Positions 1 through 7,766 of a DNA stretch of 64,000 bases are shown here, piece by piece (positions within the stretch are counted from its first letter, which is position 1; each line of letters opens with the position of its first letter). A program made the position numbers and the translations under genes. The notes beneath the pieces were generated by a model. That model saw only the letters and a program-made list of their open reading frames with translations. It was not told where the DNA came from and did not search any database. The DNA is from Acinetobacter sp. XS-4 (GTDB lineage Bacteria; Pseudomonadota; Gammaproteobacteria; Pseudomonadales; Moraxellaceae): assembly GCF_023920705.1 (NCBI RefSeq), contig NZ_CP094657.1:3472001-3536000 (forward strand). The letters are read 5' to 3'.

Positions 1-357
1 GTTTTGTTTCACCTTAAAGCGGTAAACAAAATCTCCGTTTGGCGCGATTCCTTTAAAACCATTGAAACCCGGTACGCCATCCATTAACCCTGGCAGTAAC
101 AACCCATGCCAGTGTAAAGAGGTATCTTGATTCTTTAACTGGTTATGAACATGAATAACAGCCTCATCCCCTTCCTCAAACTCAAGGAGTGGTGCTGTAA
201 ATTTTCCATTTACCGTAATTCGTTTGAGCGGCTGACCGGTAACATTGACCTGTTGTTCATTAATATTAAGGTGATATTCCTTAATTGCCGCGAGAGTCCA
301 TGGTGAAACCAATAGACCAAATACAGCGACGAGGCTGCTAATTGTTTTATGAGACAT
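1..357 (-). CDS. copA: Multicopper oxidase CopA, N-terminal part (runs off the window)
   Basis: The first 119 codons of a gene continuing past the left edge are visible. A signal peptide (hydrophobic residues about 8-23, cleavage near TLAA) is followed by a cupredoxin domain. The copper-ligand motif LHWHG lies at residues 81-85, followed by MDGVPG, as in CopA-type multicopper oxidases that oxidise Cu(I) in the periplasm. The ATG is at 357. It follows the His/Cys-rich gene at 398-793 by about 40 bp on the same strand, which fits a copper-inducible copper-resistance operon. The other copper sites are outside the window, so only the family is secure. Confidence 0.85.
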   Translation of the reverse strand, partial: MSHKTISSLVAVFGLLVSPWTLAAIKEYHLNINEQQVNVTGQPLKRITVNGKFTAPLLEFEEGDEAVIHVHNQLKNQDTSLHWHGLLLPGLMDGVPGFNGFKGIAPNGDFVYRFKVKQN

Positions 358-397
358 TGCTGTAATCCTTTGAACTAAAAAAATAAGTAAGAAAGGA

Positions 398-793
398 TTA
401 AGCTTTTGGAGGACGTAAAATTTCTTGCCAGTATCCGGCTAAATGCTGAGCCTGATAAATACTGCTAAATTGAGACGAGATTGGAATAAATTGCGAGTCA
501 ATATCTGGCACAGCTTGCTGCAATGCCAAATTCACAATTTGACAATGAACTGGGTTACAGTCCTGACAATGCTCACCATGCGAGTGAACAGACTGAGTCA
601 TATTTTGATGACATGCGGTCTGATCATCTATTTGAACATGCATATTCTTATGCGAAGTTTTTTCACTATGACACGGCATAGTATGAAGATCATGCTGCAT
701 AGGCGTTTGAGCAACAGACACACCACTCCACCCAATGACCAAAGTCATTAGGAACACAAACCAAGCATACTTGCGTAAGTGTTGTAGAGCCAT
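398..793 (-). CDS. CopL-like periplasmic metal-binding protein
   Basis: A 131-residue protein with an N-terminal signal peptide (hydrophobic stretch 10-27, likely cleavage after SVA) and a mature region rich in His, Cys and Met (for example HDLHTMPCHSE, HSHGEHCQDC, NPVHC). These clusters are plausible Cu(I)/Cu(II) ligands. Small proteins of this kind precede copA in many copper-resistance operons and are called CopL, where they bind copper or affect induction. The assignment rests on composition and position directly upstream of copA rather than on a recognised catalytic motif. The Cys/His clusters argue against a random reading frame. Confidence 0.7.
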   Translation of the reverse strand: MALQHLRKYAWFVFLMTLVIGWSGVSVAQTPMQHDLHTMPCHSEKTSHKNMHVQIDDQTACHQNMTQSVHSHGEHCQDCNPVHCQIVNLALQQAVPDIDSQFIPISSQFSSIYQAQHLAGYWQEILRPPKA

Positions 794-896
794 TGTGGTT
801 TATCGCCTAGAGCCGATGAGTAATCTTAACCCCATTAGCATAACCAAGTTTTTAAACAGATACAATTTTCAATCTTAACTGTTTGTTTTAAAGTAA

Positions 897-1718
897 TTAA
901 GCAAATGGTGGTTGATGCTGAAGGACTAAATCAATCACTTCTAGTGCACCTTCTTGTTCATTACTTACAGTTGTATAAGGGGCTACGGCTTTCAAAGCTT
1001 CAACTGCATTTTCAACCGCAAATCCATAGCCGACAGCTTTAATCATCTGAATATCATTATTATTATCACCAATCGCAACCACTTGATCAGATTCAACCTG
1101 CCATTTTTGTAGCAATAGCTTCAAACCATGGGCTTTATGCTGATCTGGAAGAATCAAATCAATAAAACCAAAACCACTTGAAACAGGCACTAAGACTTTA
1201 TCAGTCACAAAACTTTGCTTCTGAAAATGTTCAAAAATTGCAAAGCTATCATTTTCCTGAGCAGTAAAAGTAATTTTACACACCAAGTCATCTAGTGCAT
1301 AAAAGTCATCAATAACTGTTAGCTTTTCAAAGTATCGAGCGACTTTGGCATAGTCCTCTGCATTCATGCTGCTATGTACATAAGCACTCTGTTTTCCACA
1401 GATCACCATGGTTGAGGTATATGTAGGATCAATCGCTTTTAAAATCTCAATGTATTGTTTCTGACTTAAATGAGCAAAAGCTATTTCTTGCCCTGCATCT
1501 ACAACATGCGCGCCATTTTCTGCAATAAAAGCAATTTCATGACTAATTTCTGGAAAATAGGTAATCAGCTTTGCGAGTTGGTTACCACTGGCAACCACAA
1601 AATGAATATTATTTTGTTTGAGTTGTTCGTACTGTTTTAAAAAACGTGCTTTGTTGTACTGCTTCTTAGAATTAAGAAAAGTCCCATCCATATCTACCGC
1701 TAAAATTTTTATCGTCAT
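897..1718 (-). CDS. Cof-type HAD-IIB phosphatase
   Basis: 273 residues with the haloacid dehalogenase motif I DMDGTFLN (D9 nucleophile, D11 acid/base) at the N-terminus and motif IV GDNNNDIQM near residue 220, with an inserted type IIB cap between. The family (Cof, YbjI, YidA) dephosphorylates sugar phosphates, flavin or pyridoxal phosphates in the cytoplasm. Specificity cannot be read from the sequence. It is a single gene on the minus strand about 190 bp downstream of a terminator-like hairpin (1906-1933), so it probably has its own promoter in 1719-1900. The start is the only Met before the motif. Confidence 0.85.
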   Translation of the reverse strand: MTIKILAVDMDGTFLNSKKQYNKARFLKQYEQLKQNNIHFVVASGNQLAKLITYFPEISHEIAFIAENGAHVVDAGQEIAFAHLSQKQYIEILKAIDPTYTSTMVICGKQSAYVHSSMNAEDYAKVARYFEKLTVIDDFYALDDLVCKITFTAQENDSFAIFEHFQKQSFVTDKVLVPVSSGFGFIDLILPDQHKAHGLKLLLQKWQVESDQVVAIGDNNNDIQMIKAVGYGFAVENAVEALKAVAPYTTVSNEQEGALEVIDLVLQHQPPFA

Positions 1719-1905
1719 TAATTATCTAAATCTCTTGCTAAAATCTTATTAAAGCAAATTTAGCTTTATTTTTCATGACACTTTTACAGTTTTATACTTA
1801 TCTATTTCTAAAAGATTTTTACCCAGAGCCCTATCGTTTTTTGCACAGGTTATTTTTTAGTTAAGCTTAATAAAAAATCAGATAATAAAATATCCGATAC
1901 GCATA

Positions 1906-1933
1906 AAAAAAGAACGCCAAAACGTTCTTTTTT
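1906..1933. terminator. Bidirectional terminator downstream of rpe
   Basis: AAAAAGAACG at 1907-1916 pairs with CGTTCTTTTT at 1923-1932 around a CCAAAA loop; A and T runs on both sides allow termination in either direction. It ends the leftward rpe transcript about 140 nt after its stop codon, so the DnaA-box-like array lies inside the rpe 3' untranslated region. Confidence 0.8.
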
Positions 1934-1991
1934 CATACATTTCGCTTAGAGAATAAACGGTTGATCTAATTTTGTTTATTTTACCAACATC

Positions 1992-2060
1992 TTATCCATA
2001 TGGTTATCAACACAGTTATCCATATAGTTATAAACAAAGTTATCCACAAGCTTATTCTCA
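1992..2060 (+). repeat. Array of six DnaA-box-like 9-mers at 12-bp period
   Basis: Six 9-mers start at 1992, 2004, 2016, 2028, 2040 and 2052, exactly 12 bp apart and in the same orientation: TTATCCATA, TTATCAACA, TTATCCATA, TTATAAACA, TTATCCACA, TTATTCTCA. The DnaA-box consensus is TTATNCACA. The fifth copy is a perfect match and the other five each differ at one position. The 3-bp spacers are variable (TGG, CAG, TAG, AAG, AGC). Role unknown: a DnaA titration or regulatory site is possible, as is another iteron-like function. Confidence 0.65.
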
Positions 2061-2074
2061 GTTCAATATACTTT

Positions 2075-2761
2075 TTAAGCGTCTACACTGCCTACTTTCG
2101 CAAGCTCTGCACGCATTTGATCAATGACTACTTTATAATCTGGTTGACCAAAAATAGCTGAACCAGCAACAAACATATCTGCACCCGCTTCTGCAATTTC
2201 ACGAATATTTGCAGGACCAACACCACCATCAACTTCTAAACGAATATCACGGCCACTCGCGTCGATAATTTTACGAGCTTCACGCAATTTTTCTAATGTC
2301 ATCGGAATGAACTTTTGTCCACCAAAACCAGGGTTTACGCTCATTAATAAAATTTGGTCAACTTTATCAAGTACATAATCAAGATAATGTAAAGGCGTTG
2401 CAGGGTTAAAGACTAAACCTGCTTTTGCACCGCCTGACTTAATCAACTGTAATGAACGATCGATGTGGTGCGATGCTTCTGGGTGGAACGTAATAATATC
2501 TGCACCCGCTTCCAAAAAATCTCCAATAATTCGGTCAACTGGAGATACCATTAGATGCACGTCAACAGGAGCTGTAATCCCATAATTTTTTAAAGCCTTA
2601 CATACACCAGCACCAAAAGTTAAATTTGGAACGTAGTGATTATCCATCACATCAAAATGCACCACATCTGCACCCGCGGCTAAAACTTTGTCTACATCTT
2701 CACCTAAACGAGCAAAGTCAGCAGATAAAATAGAAGGAGCAATCAAATAAGGCTTGGACAT
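2075..2761 (-). CDS. rpe: Ribulose-phosphate 3-epimerase
   Basis: 228 residues with the usual length and motifs of the family: [13 protein letters not shown] at the N-terminus, [16 protein letters not shown] (metal-binding His and catalytic Asp), [16 protein letters not shown] and the second Asp in VDGGV. It interconverts ribulose 5-phosphate and xylulose 5-phosphate in the non-oxidative pentose phosphate pathway, a Zn/Fe-dependent TIM-barrel reaction in the cytoplasm. It stands alone: the upstream gene is divergent, and a terminator lies about 140 nt downstream after the DnaA-box-like array. Confidence 0.97.
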   Translation of the reverse strand: MSKPYLIAPSILSADFARLGEDVDKVLAAGADVVHFDVMDNHYVPNLTFGAGVCKALKNYGITAPVDVHLMVSPVDRIIGDFLEAGADIITFHPEASHHIDRSLQLIKSGGAKAGLVFNPATPLHYLDYVLDKVDQILLMSVNPGFGGQKFIPMTLEKLREARKIIDASGRDIRLEVDGGVGPANIREIAEAGADMFVAGSAIFGQPDYKVVIDQMRAELAKVGSVDA

Positions 2762-2861
2762 AGGTGGATGACCTGGCTAAAAATATAAGGAGAGGCTTAA
2801 ATTATAACAAAAAATCACCGAATTGGGCCGCTCTTCCTGCTCAAATGACAACATTTCAAAC

Positions 2862-2880
2862 TTGCAACGTAATGTTGCAA
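2862..2880. promoter_or_regulatory. Palindromic operator candidate upstream of the DUF2218 gene
   Basis: TTGCAAC-GTAAT-GTTGCAA is a perfect 7-bp inverted repeat with a 5-bp spacer, between the divergent rpe and DUF2218 genes and 64 bp before the DUF2218 ATG. The length and symmetry fit a dimeric repressor site. No U-tract follows, so it is not a terminator. The regulator is unknown. Confidence 0.4.
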
Positions 2881-2943
2881 CAATAGAATGCCAAGTACTA
2901 AACGAATTTGTTAAGGTACATTCAACCAATGTGAGGATTTATA

Positions 2944-3216
2944 ATGAAAAGCACAACTCATCTATTAACAAACGATGGTAAACGTATTGCAAAACGTCTA
3001 GTTAATCATTGGAAGCACAAGTTTGAAGTACAAGAAACTGAACAAGATTTCAAAATCTTAATGCCTACAGCAACTATTACGCTTGCGCCTGCAACAGAGC
3101 AGTTAAACGTTGCTATTGATAGCCAGTTAGATGACCACGACCACTTAGAAAAAGTGGTGCTTGATCATCTAAACCGCATGGCTCAACAAGAATTTCAGGT
3201 GGAATGGCAACACTAA
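2944..3216 (+). CDS. DUF2218 family protein
   Basis: A 90-residue cytoplasmic protein resembling the DUF2218 family, whose members are small alpha/beta proteins found in proteobacteria and actinobacteria, sometimes near iron-uptake genes. Features seen are the N-terminal LLTNDGKRIAKRLVNHWKHK segment, a central beta-rich part (KILMPTATITLAPA) and a C-terminal helix (LEKVVLDHLNRMAQQEF). No catalytic motif is visible. The ATG follows GTGAGGA, a good ribosome binding site. It is a single gene, convergent with fghA (adjacent stop codons), with a palindromic operator candidate upstream. Confidence 0.7.
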   Translation: MKSTTHLLTNDGKRIAKRLVNHWKHKFEVQETEQDFKILMPTATITLAPATEQLNVAIDSQLDDHDHLEKVVLDHLNRMAQQEFQVEWQH

Positions 3217-4062
3217 TTAGCCAGCGGCCTTTTCTAACTGGATTGCATGAAACTGCAAATGTTCATCCATAAAGGTTTGAATAAAGTAATAACCATGATC
3301 ATAGCCAGCATGTTGTCTTAAAGTTAAAGGCTGTCCTGCTTTTAAACATGCTTGCTTAAATTTTTCAGGGTGAAGTTGTTCATAAAATTGGTCATCTAAT
3401 CCCTGATCAACCAAAATTTCGTCAAATACTGCACCATTTTTTGATACTAAAGCTGTGGCATCATGAGCCAACCAGCTATCGCGATCTGCACCTAAATAAT
3501 GACTAAAGGCTTTGTCTCCCCATGCACATTCAGTTGGTGCACAGATTGGAGAAAAAGCAGATACTGACTTAAACTTTTCAGGATATTTAAGCGCTAAAGT
3601 TAATGCACCGTGGCCACCCATTGAGTGTCCAAAGATACCAACTTGTTGAGCATTTACAGGAAAGCTTTTTAAAACGAGTGGGTATAACTCATCAATTAAA
3701 TAGCTTTCCATTTGATAATGCTCAGACCATGGCGCTTGCGTGGCATTAATATAAAAGCCTGCACCTTGGCCTAAATCCCAGTTATCCCCTGTTGCGACTT
3801 GTTCTCCACGAGGAGAAGTGTCTGGGGTAATCAATATTAGGCTTAGTTGTGCTGCCATATGTTGCGCATGTGCTTTAATGGCAAAGGTTCCTTCAGTACA
3901 CGTTAACCCAGCAAGATAAAACAAAGTTGAACAGGCTTTCCCTTCTAAAGCTGCTGGTGGTAAATAAACACCAAACTTAGCAGGTCCTTTTAACAACTGA
4001 GATTCAAATTGGTATATATGCTGCTCGCCCTCAAAGCAGCGGTTTTTTTGCAGGAGTTGCAT
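3217..4062 (-). CDS. fghA: S-formylglutathione hydrolase
   Basis: 281 residues from the ATG at 4062. An in-frame extension upstream exists, but the family's N-terminus (MQLLQKNRCFEGEQHIY) and an AGAGG site 9 nt before this ATG favour 4062. An alpha/beta-hydrolase with nucleophile Ser147 in GHSMGGHG, followed by an Asp (LVDQGLDDQF) and a His (HAGYDHGYYF). It hydrolyses S-formylglutathione to formate and glutathione, the second step of glutathione-dependent formaldehyde detoxification. No formaldehyde dehydrogenase gene is adjacent. Its first 32 nt overlap the end of the upstream C13 peptidase gene, so the two are likely cotranscribed and translationally coupled. Confidence 0.92.
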   Translation of the reverse strand: MQLLQKNRCFEGEQHIYQFESQLLKGPAKFGVYLPPAALEGKACSTLFYLAGLTCTEGTFAIKAHAQHMAAQLSLILITPDTSPRGEQVATGDNWDLGQGAGFYINATQAPWSEHYQMESYLIDELYPLVLKSFPVNAQQVGIFGHSMGGHGALTLALKYPEKFKSVSAFSPICAPTECAWGDKAFSHYLGADRDSWLAHDATALVSKNGAVFDEILVDQGLDDQFYEQLHPEKFKQACLKAGQPLTLRQHAGYDHGYYFIQTFMDEHLQFHAIQLEKAAG

Positions 4063-5482
4063 CGTTTTTAGCCTCTGTTTTCGTTTGAGCAATATCCACA
4101 CTACCCGTATTTTGCTGAGGAAATAGATACTTTTCCAATTGAGGTAGCATGAGTTCCATATTTTTACCAATCATCCACTGAGGCTCTGAAGGTTCAACAC
4201 CTTGAGCCACTTCCCATTTGGTTACTGTTTGCTTAGCTGTGTTAAACGAGTCTTTCATCGACGATTGCTCTCGCATAGCCAAATCAAAGAAAGCTCGACC
4301 AAAATAAGTATAATCAGCTTCGTTATTACATCCAAAAGAAGTTTTATCAGCAGCCGATGCAGTAATAATTAAAGTATCCGGAGACTGTAAAGCAGGAATA
4401 AAGCTTCCTGAATAACAAGCTGAGATGACAATTACACGCCAGCGAATACCGGATTTATCAAGTGTTTCTCGCAACCATTTTGGGTCTACTTGCCCTAAAT
4501 CTAATGGTGCATTTTCAATTTCGAAGTGATTCTGTTCACCGTGTGAAGTCATATATAGAAATAGGACATCACTATCACGGTTCATTTGCTGCCCCATACG
4601 GCGTAGCGCTAACTCGATACTGGTTTTAGAGGCAATTGGAATTTCTGTACGGGTGTCTGGGTTATTAACCAGCATCATCGAACGTCCAATCGTTCCGAAA
4701 CGTGTATCAAACTGTTCTTTAATACGGACCACTTCCGATTTAAAAACATCTTGATAACTATCACCGGCCACGCCTAAAAAATACCAATGGCTTTTTGCCT
4801 GTTCGCCATATTGGACTTGCTCTAAAGAATCGTTCAGTAACTTACTTTGTGCGTAAAAAGCATCTTCAGCAAATGTAGGAGCCGAATCTTCGACCTTCCA
4901 AATCGGTTGATCTTTTACGGAAAGTTGCCACACCACCATCGTTGCAATAGTTGCAACCATGACGAGTGCACGTTCCCACCAAGGCCACTTAAGTTCGCGT
5001 GAGAAAACCCAAATTACTGCTAAACTTTGCCACACAAACAAAGCTACAAATAAGCTCGGTAAAATTCCGTTATAAATAGCATCGGGAATAAAGTTGAGAT
5101 AACCGTTAGAACCTAAATACTGAATTAAACATTGAATTAATAAGATATTTGTATCTAGAACCAACCATAGCAAAGCAGGTACTAGCATTAAGCGAGGTTG
5201 GTTGGTGCGCTGTGATAAAAATATACCAACAATTAAGGCAATGAATGGCCAAAGTGCATAACCAATTAAACCTTGTGAATTGAAATCACCGATTTGACCA
5301 GCGACAAGCCAACTATAAAGAGAGTTAGTACATCCCCCTAAAATTCCCCACACAATCAGCTGAAGAATAGATGGATGTACAATTTGTAGAGAACGTCTTG
5401 ATCCCAAAAACAGCCACATTCCGGCAATTTGGTTGCTTTTAAAATCATGCCAAAAGTTAATGGAGGGTTTAAGATCAATCAT
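4031..5482 (-). CDS. Membrane-anchored C13 (legumain-like) cysteine peptidase
   Basis: 483 residues. The first 190 hold about five or six hydrophobic segments (roughly 40-60, 70-92, 97-120, 138-162, 170-186). The C-terminal half is a caspase-clan (CD) peptidase domain with catalytic His314 in MTSHGE and Cys356 in VISACYSGSF, the paired motifs of family C13 (legumain, GPI transamidase). It is probably an inner-membrane protein with the protease domain on one side; the sequence does not show which. Substrate unknown. It overlaps fghA by 32 nt, suggesting one transcript. The tail (about 455-483) is Lys/Thr-rich and probably disordered. Confidence 0.8.
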   Translation of the reverse strand: MIDLKPSINFWHDFKSNQIAGMWLFLGSRRSLQIVHPSILQLIVWGILGGCTNSLYSWLVAGQIGDFNSQGLIGYALWPFIALIVGIFLSQRTNQPRLMLVPALLWLVLDTNILLIQCLIQYLGSNGYLNFIPDAIYNGILPSLFVALFVWQSLAVIWVFSRELKWPWWERALVMVATIATMVVWQLSVKDQPIWKVEDSAPTFAEDAFYAQSKLLNDSLEQVQYGEQAKSHWYFLGVAGDSYQDVFKSEVVRIKEQFDTRFGTIGRSMMLVNNPDTRTEIPIASKTSIELALRRMGQQMNRDSDVLFLYMTSHGEQNHFEIENAPLDLGQVDPKWLRETLDKSGIRWRVIVISACYSGSFIPALQSPDTLIITASAADKTSFGCNNEADYTYFGRAFFDLAMREQSSMKDSFNTAKQTVTKWEVAQGVEPSEPQWMIGKNMELMLPQLEKYLFPQQNTGSVDIAQTKTEAKNDATPAKKPLL

Positions 5483-5618
5483 AAAAGGTTTTCAAAAATT
5501 TCGTTTTTGTCAGGCATCTTAAGTGTATGCCTGCTAAGAATTTTAGCAATCATGCTTTTGAACTATATCACATATATTTGTGCATTATTCAAGCAATAAA
5601 ACCGAACCTTACATAAGC

Positions 5619-6410
5619 CTACTGAAAATACGCATCAAAACGACAAGCATCTCCTTGCCATTGATGAGCTGGCTCTTGATTTGCCAAGAAAATAGCATGG
5701 CGTGGTCGCTTAACCACCACACGTTTAGCAACTTTCCGTGCCAAAACCAGCAAATTATCCCCCAGATCCATCTCACCATCTTCGGGTAAAAGTAGGTGTA
5801 AAAGCTGCATCTGTTTTTTAACTTGAGCTTGTTTTTTGATTGCTTGGTGATTCTGATCACGCTGCGGAAACATCGGGTCTAGATAAACCACATCAATCAT
5901 TTGAGCTGTTTGCTGTAACTGTTGTAAATAACTTGCAGAATCAGCAAAGATCAGTTGAATCCGATCCATAAACTGGCTTAAAAAGCTATCTTGCTCAGCT
6001 TGTGCTTTTGCATCTTCAAGTAAGGTAAACAAAATTGGATGGCGTTCAACCAATTGTATTTGTGCGCCTAAATAAGCCATGAGTAAACTATCGTGCCCCA
6101 AGCCTGCTGTAGCATCAACCAGTATTGGTTTTTCACCTAACTGACAAGCCCGAGCAATCATTTCTGATTTAAGACTTGCACGTTTTAAACGGGAAATCTC
6201 GGCTTTCCAGTCGGGCTGCATTTTCATGCCATTTGCAGATAACCATAGCCCGTTTTCATCCACACAAAGTGCCAACTCAGGATTTAAACGTAAAAAACGT
6301 GCATTCAGTTTTTCAACTAACTGCAAATCGACAGTCACACCTCTAGAACAAAGCACAGCTTGGTAGTGCTGTGCTTGTTCTTGAAAATCCACTTCAAAAT
6401 ATATGTGCAT
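5619..6410 (-). CDS. rsmJ: 16S rRNA (guanine1516-N2)-methyltransferase
   Basis: 263 residues, the usual length for RsmJ. A class I SAM-dependent fold is shown by [10 protein letters not shown] (motif I, near residue 99), LVERHP and the catalytic-loop signature [10 protein letters not shown]. The C-terminus [11 protein letters not shown] matches the family. It methylates N2 of G1516 in 16S rRNA. The ATG at 6410 follows AAGG at good spacing. It is separated from tsaB by only 9 nt, so the two form an operon, both acting on translation components (rRNA and tRNA). Confidence 0.93.
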   Translation of the reverse strand: MHIYFEVDFQEQAQHYQAVLCSRGVTVDLQLVEKLNARFLRLNPELALCVDENGLWLSANGMKMQPDWKAEISRLKRASLKSEMIARACQLGEKPILVDATAGLGHDSLLMAYLGAQIQLVERHPILFTLLEDAKAQAEQDSFLSQFMDRIQLIFADSASYLQQLQQTAQMIDVVYLDPMFPQRDQNHQAIKKQAQVKKQMQLLHLLLPEDGEMDLGDNLLVLARKVAKRVVVKRPRHAIFLANQEPAHQWQGDACRFDAYFQ

Positions 6411-6419
6411 GATTAGCCT

Positions 6420-7085
6420 TTATTTTGCTTTACCCTGATCTGCTATTTTTTTCCATGCATCATCACGTAAATAAACTGGCAAAGCATGTTCAGCCTCAAC
6501 CCACTGCTTTTGCGCTGCACAGACACGTGCAATAGAAGCAATGTCTTGTGCAGTTGCAGTGATTGTTTGATGTTCTGCATCAGCTTGAAGTAGCTTAGCG
6601 CCCGAACCGATTAAACAATGTTTTGCATAAGCTGCTGCTGGCTCGTAGCCCATTAATTTTTCTTCATCAATACATTGCATAATCCCATGCTCATCTAGCA
6701 CATAACTTGCAATGTAAACTTCGTTCATACGAGCATCGAGAACCGCTGTGACCTGTTTCAAACCTTCAAGTCGGTATGCCGCTTGAGCTAAAGCTTGCAA
6801 ACTCGAAACAGGAATAACTGGTAAATCTTGTGACCATGCCAATGCCTGAGTCACAGCTGCATTAATTCGAACACCACTAAAAGAACCCGGCCCACGGCTA
6901 AAGGCAATCGCATCTAGACCAGCAACCTCAAGACCTGTTTGTTCTAGCCCTTGTTCGATCATGGGCAAAATGGTCTGGGTTTGTGCTTTCGCCCGCGTAT
7001 CGAGTTGAAAAAACAGTTCTTGGGTTTCATCGACTAATGAAATAGAACACTGCTCATTTGCAGTTTCCAACGCAAGCAATTTCAT
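6420..7085 (-). CDS. tsaB: tRNA threonylcarbamoyladenosine biosynthesis protein TsaB
   Basis: 221 residues from the ATG at 7085. An in-frame TTG two codons earlier is less likely because AAGG sits 6-7 nt before this ATG. An ASKHA-fold protein: MKLLALETANEQCSISL, then FSRGPGSFSGVRI. TsaB partners TsaD and TsaE to attach threonylcarbamoyl to A37 of ANN-decoding tRNAs and does not itself bind the substrate. It sits 9 nt upstream of rsmJ. Residues match the bacterial family throughout. Confidence 0.94.
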   Translation of the reverse strand: MKLLALETANEQCSISLVDETQELFFQLDTRAKAQTQTILPMIEQGLEQTGLEVAGLDAIAFSRGPGSFSGVRINAAVTQALAWSQDLPVIPVSSLQALAQAAYRLEGLKQVTAVLDARMNEVYIASYVLDEHGIMQCIDEEKLMGYEPAAAYAKHCLIGSGAKLLQADAEHQTITATAQDIASIARVCAAQKQWVEAEHALPVYLRDDAWKKIADQGKAK

Positions 7086-7174
7086 GCACAACCTTAGTAT
7101 TAAATCAGATTAAAAACGAGGGTTATGATACCCCACTCGGCTCTGATAGGCGAGTTGTTCTCTTTTAAATAAAA

Positions 7175-7196
7175 ATGCCAAGCTTGTGCTTGGCAT
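7175..7196 (-). terminator. Terminator of the gamma-CA transcript
   Basis: ATGCCAAGC / GCTTGGCAT form a 9-bp perfect stem (7175-7183 with 7188-7196) with a 4-nt loop. On the minus strand it is followed by TTTTATTT. It sits 24 nt after the stop of the gamma-carbonic anhydrase-like gene. Confidence 0.85.
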
Positions 7197-7219
7197 AAAA
7201 ATATTTTGCTAAAAAAGAG

Positions 7220-7750
7220 TTAAAAGTGGAATTCTTTTAAATCTGCATAGTTTTTAAAGTGTTCAGCATAATGCAATGCACTCAAGCGTATTTTTGCTGC
7301 ACCATCTTCATCTAAAGTTTTGACAATTTTGCCAGGTGAACCCATCACCACTGAATTATCTGGAATCACCTTCCCTTCAGGAATTAAAGCATTAGCACCG
7401 ATAATACAATTTTTACCAATCACAGCCCGATTTAAAATTACGGCATTCATACCAATCAAACTATTATCACCAATCATACAACCATGCAGCATGACTTTAT
7501 GCCCGACCGTGACATATTCACCAATATTTAACTCAAGTCCAGCATCGGTATGCAATACAGAATTTTCTTGAATATTAGAGAAATCACCAATTCGAACTAC
7601 ACAGTTATCGGCACGTACTACAGCTCCAAACCAAATGCTGACTTGACGCCCCAACTCTACTTGTCCAATTAGCATTGCTGTTGGAGCAACCCAGCCATCC
7701 CATGGTTCATGTAAGGCTTTTGGGTGCTGTCCTTGATAGCTATACATCAT
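7220..7750 (-). CDS. Gamma-carbonic anhydrase-like hexapeptide protein (YrdA/PaaY type)
   Basis: 176 residues made of left-handed beta-helix hexapeptide repeats ([LIV]-G-x-x-x-x pattern through about 20-150). Conserved His residues, in ENSVLHTDAG and VGHKVMLHGC, are the trimer-interface metal ligands of the gamma class. Members bind Zn or Fe; some hydrate CO2, while PaaY is a thioesterase, so the reaction is not certain. Start is ATG at 7750 or the next codon at 7747. It is 16 nt downstream of the CoA-pyrophosphatase gene on the same strand, so the two probably share a transcript ending at 7175-7196. Confidence 0.85.
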   Translation of the reverse strand: MMYSYQGQHPKALHEPWDGWVAPTAMLIGQVELGRQVSIWFGAVVRADNCVVRIGDFSNIQENSVLHTDAGLELNIGEYVTVGHKVMLHGCMIGDNSLIGMNAVILNRAVIGKNCIIGANALIPEGKVIPDNSVVMGSPGKIVKTLDEDGAAKIRLSALHYAEHFKNYADLKEFHF

Positions 7751-7766
7751 AATTTATCAATCCTGA

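Larger units (their letters stand above)
1719..2074. other. Intergenic region between rpe and the HAD gene
   Basis: This 356-bp gap has no credible gene. It carries the periodic DnaA-box-like array (1992-2060) and a terminator hairpin (1906-1933). The AT-rich 1719-1900 part must contain the promoter of the HAD phosphatase gene, but I cannot pick a convincing -35/-10 pair. Confidence 0.6.

Noticed and set aside
443..751. 102-codon plus-strand frame
   Set aside because: Antisense to the CopL-like gene, whose signal peptide and Cys/His clusters are convincing.
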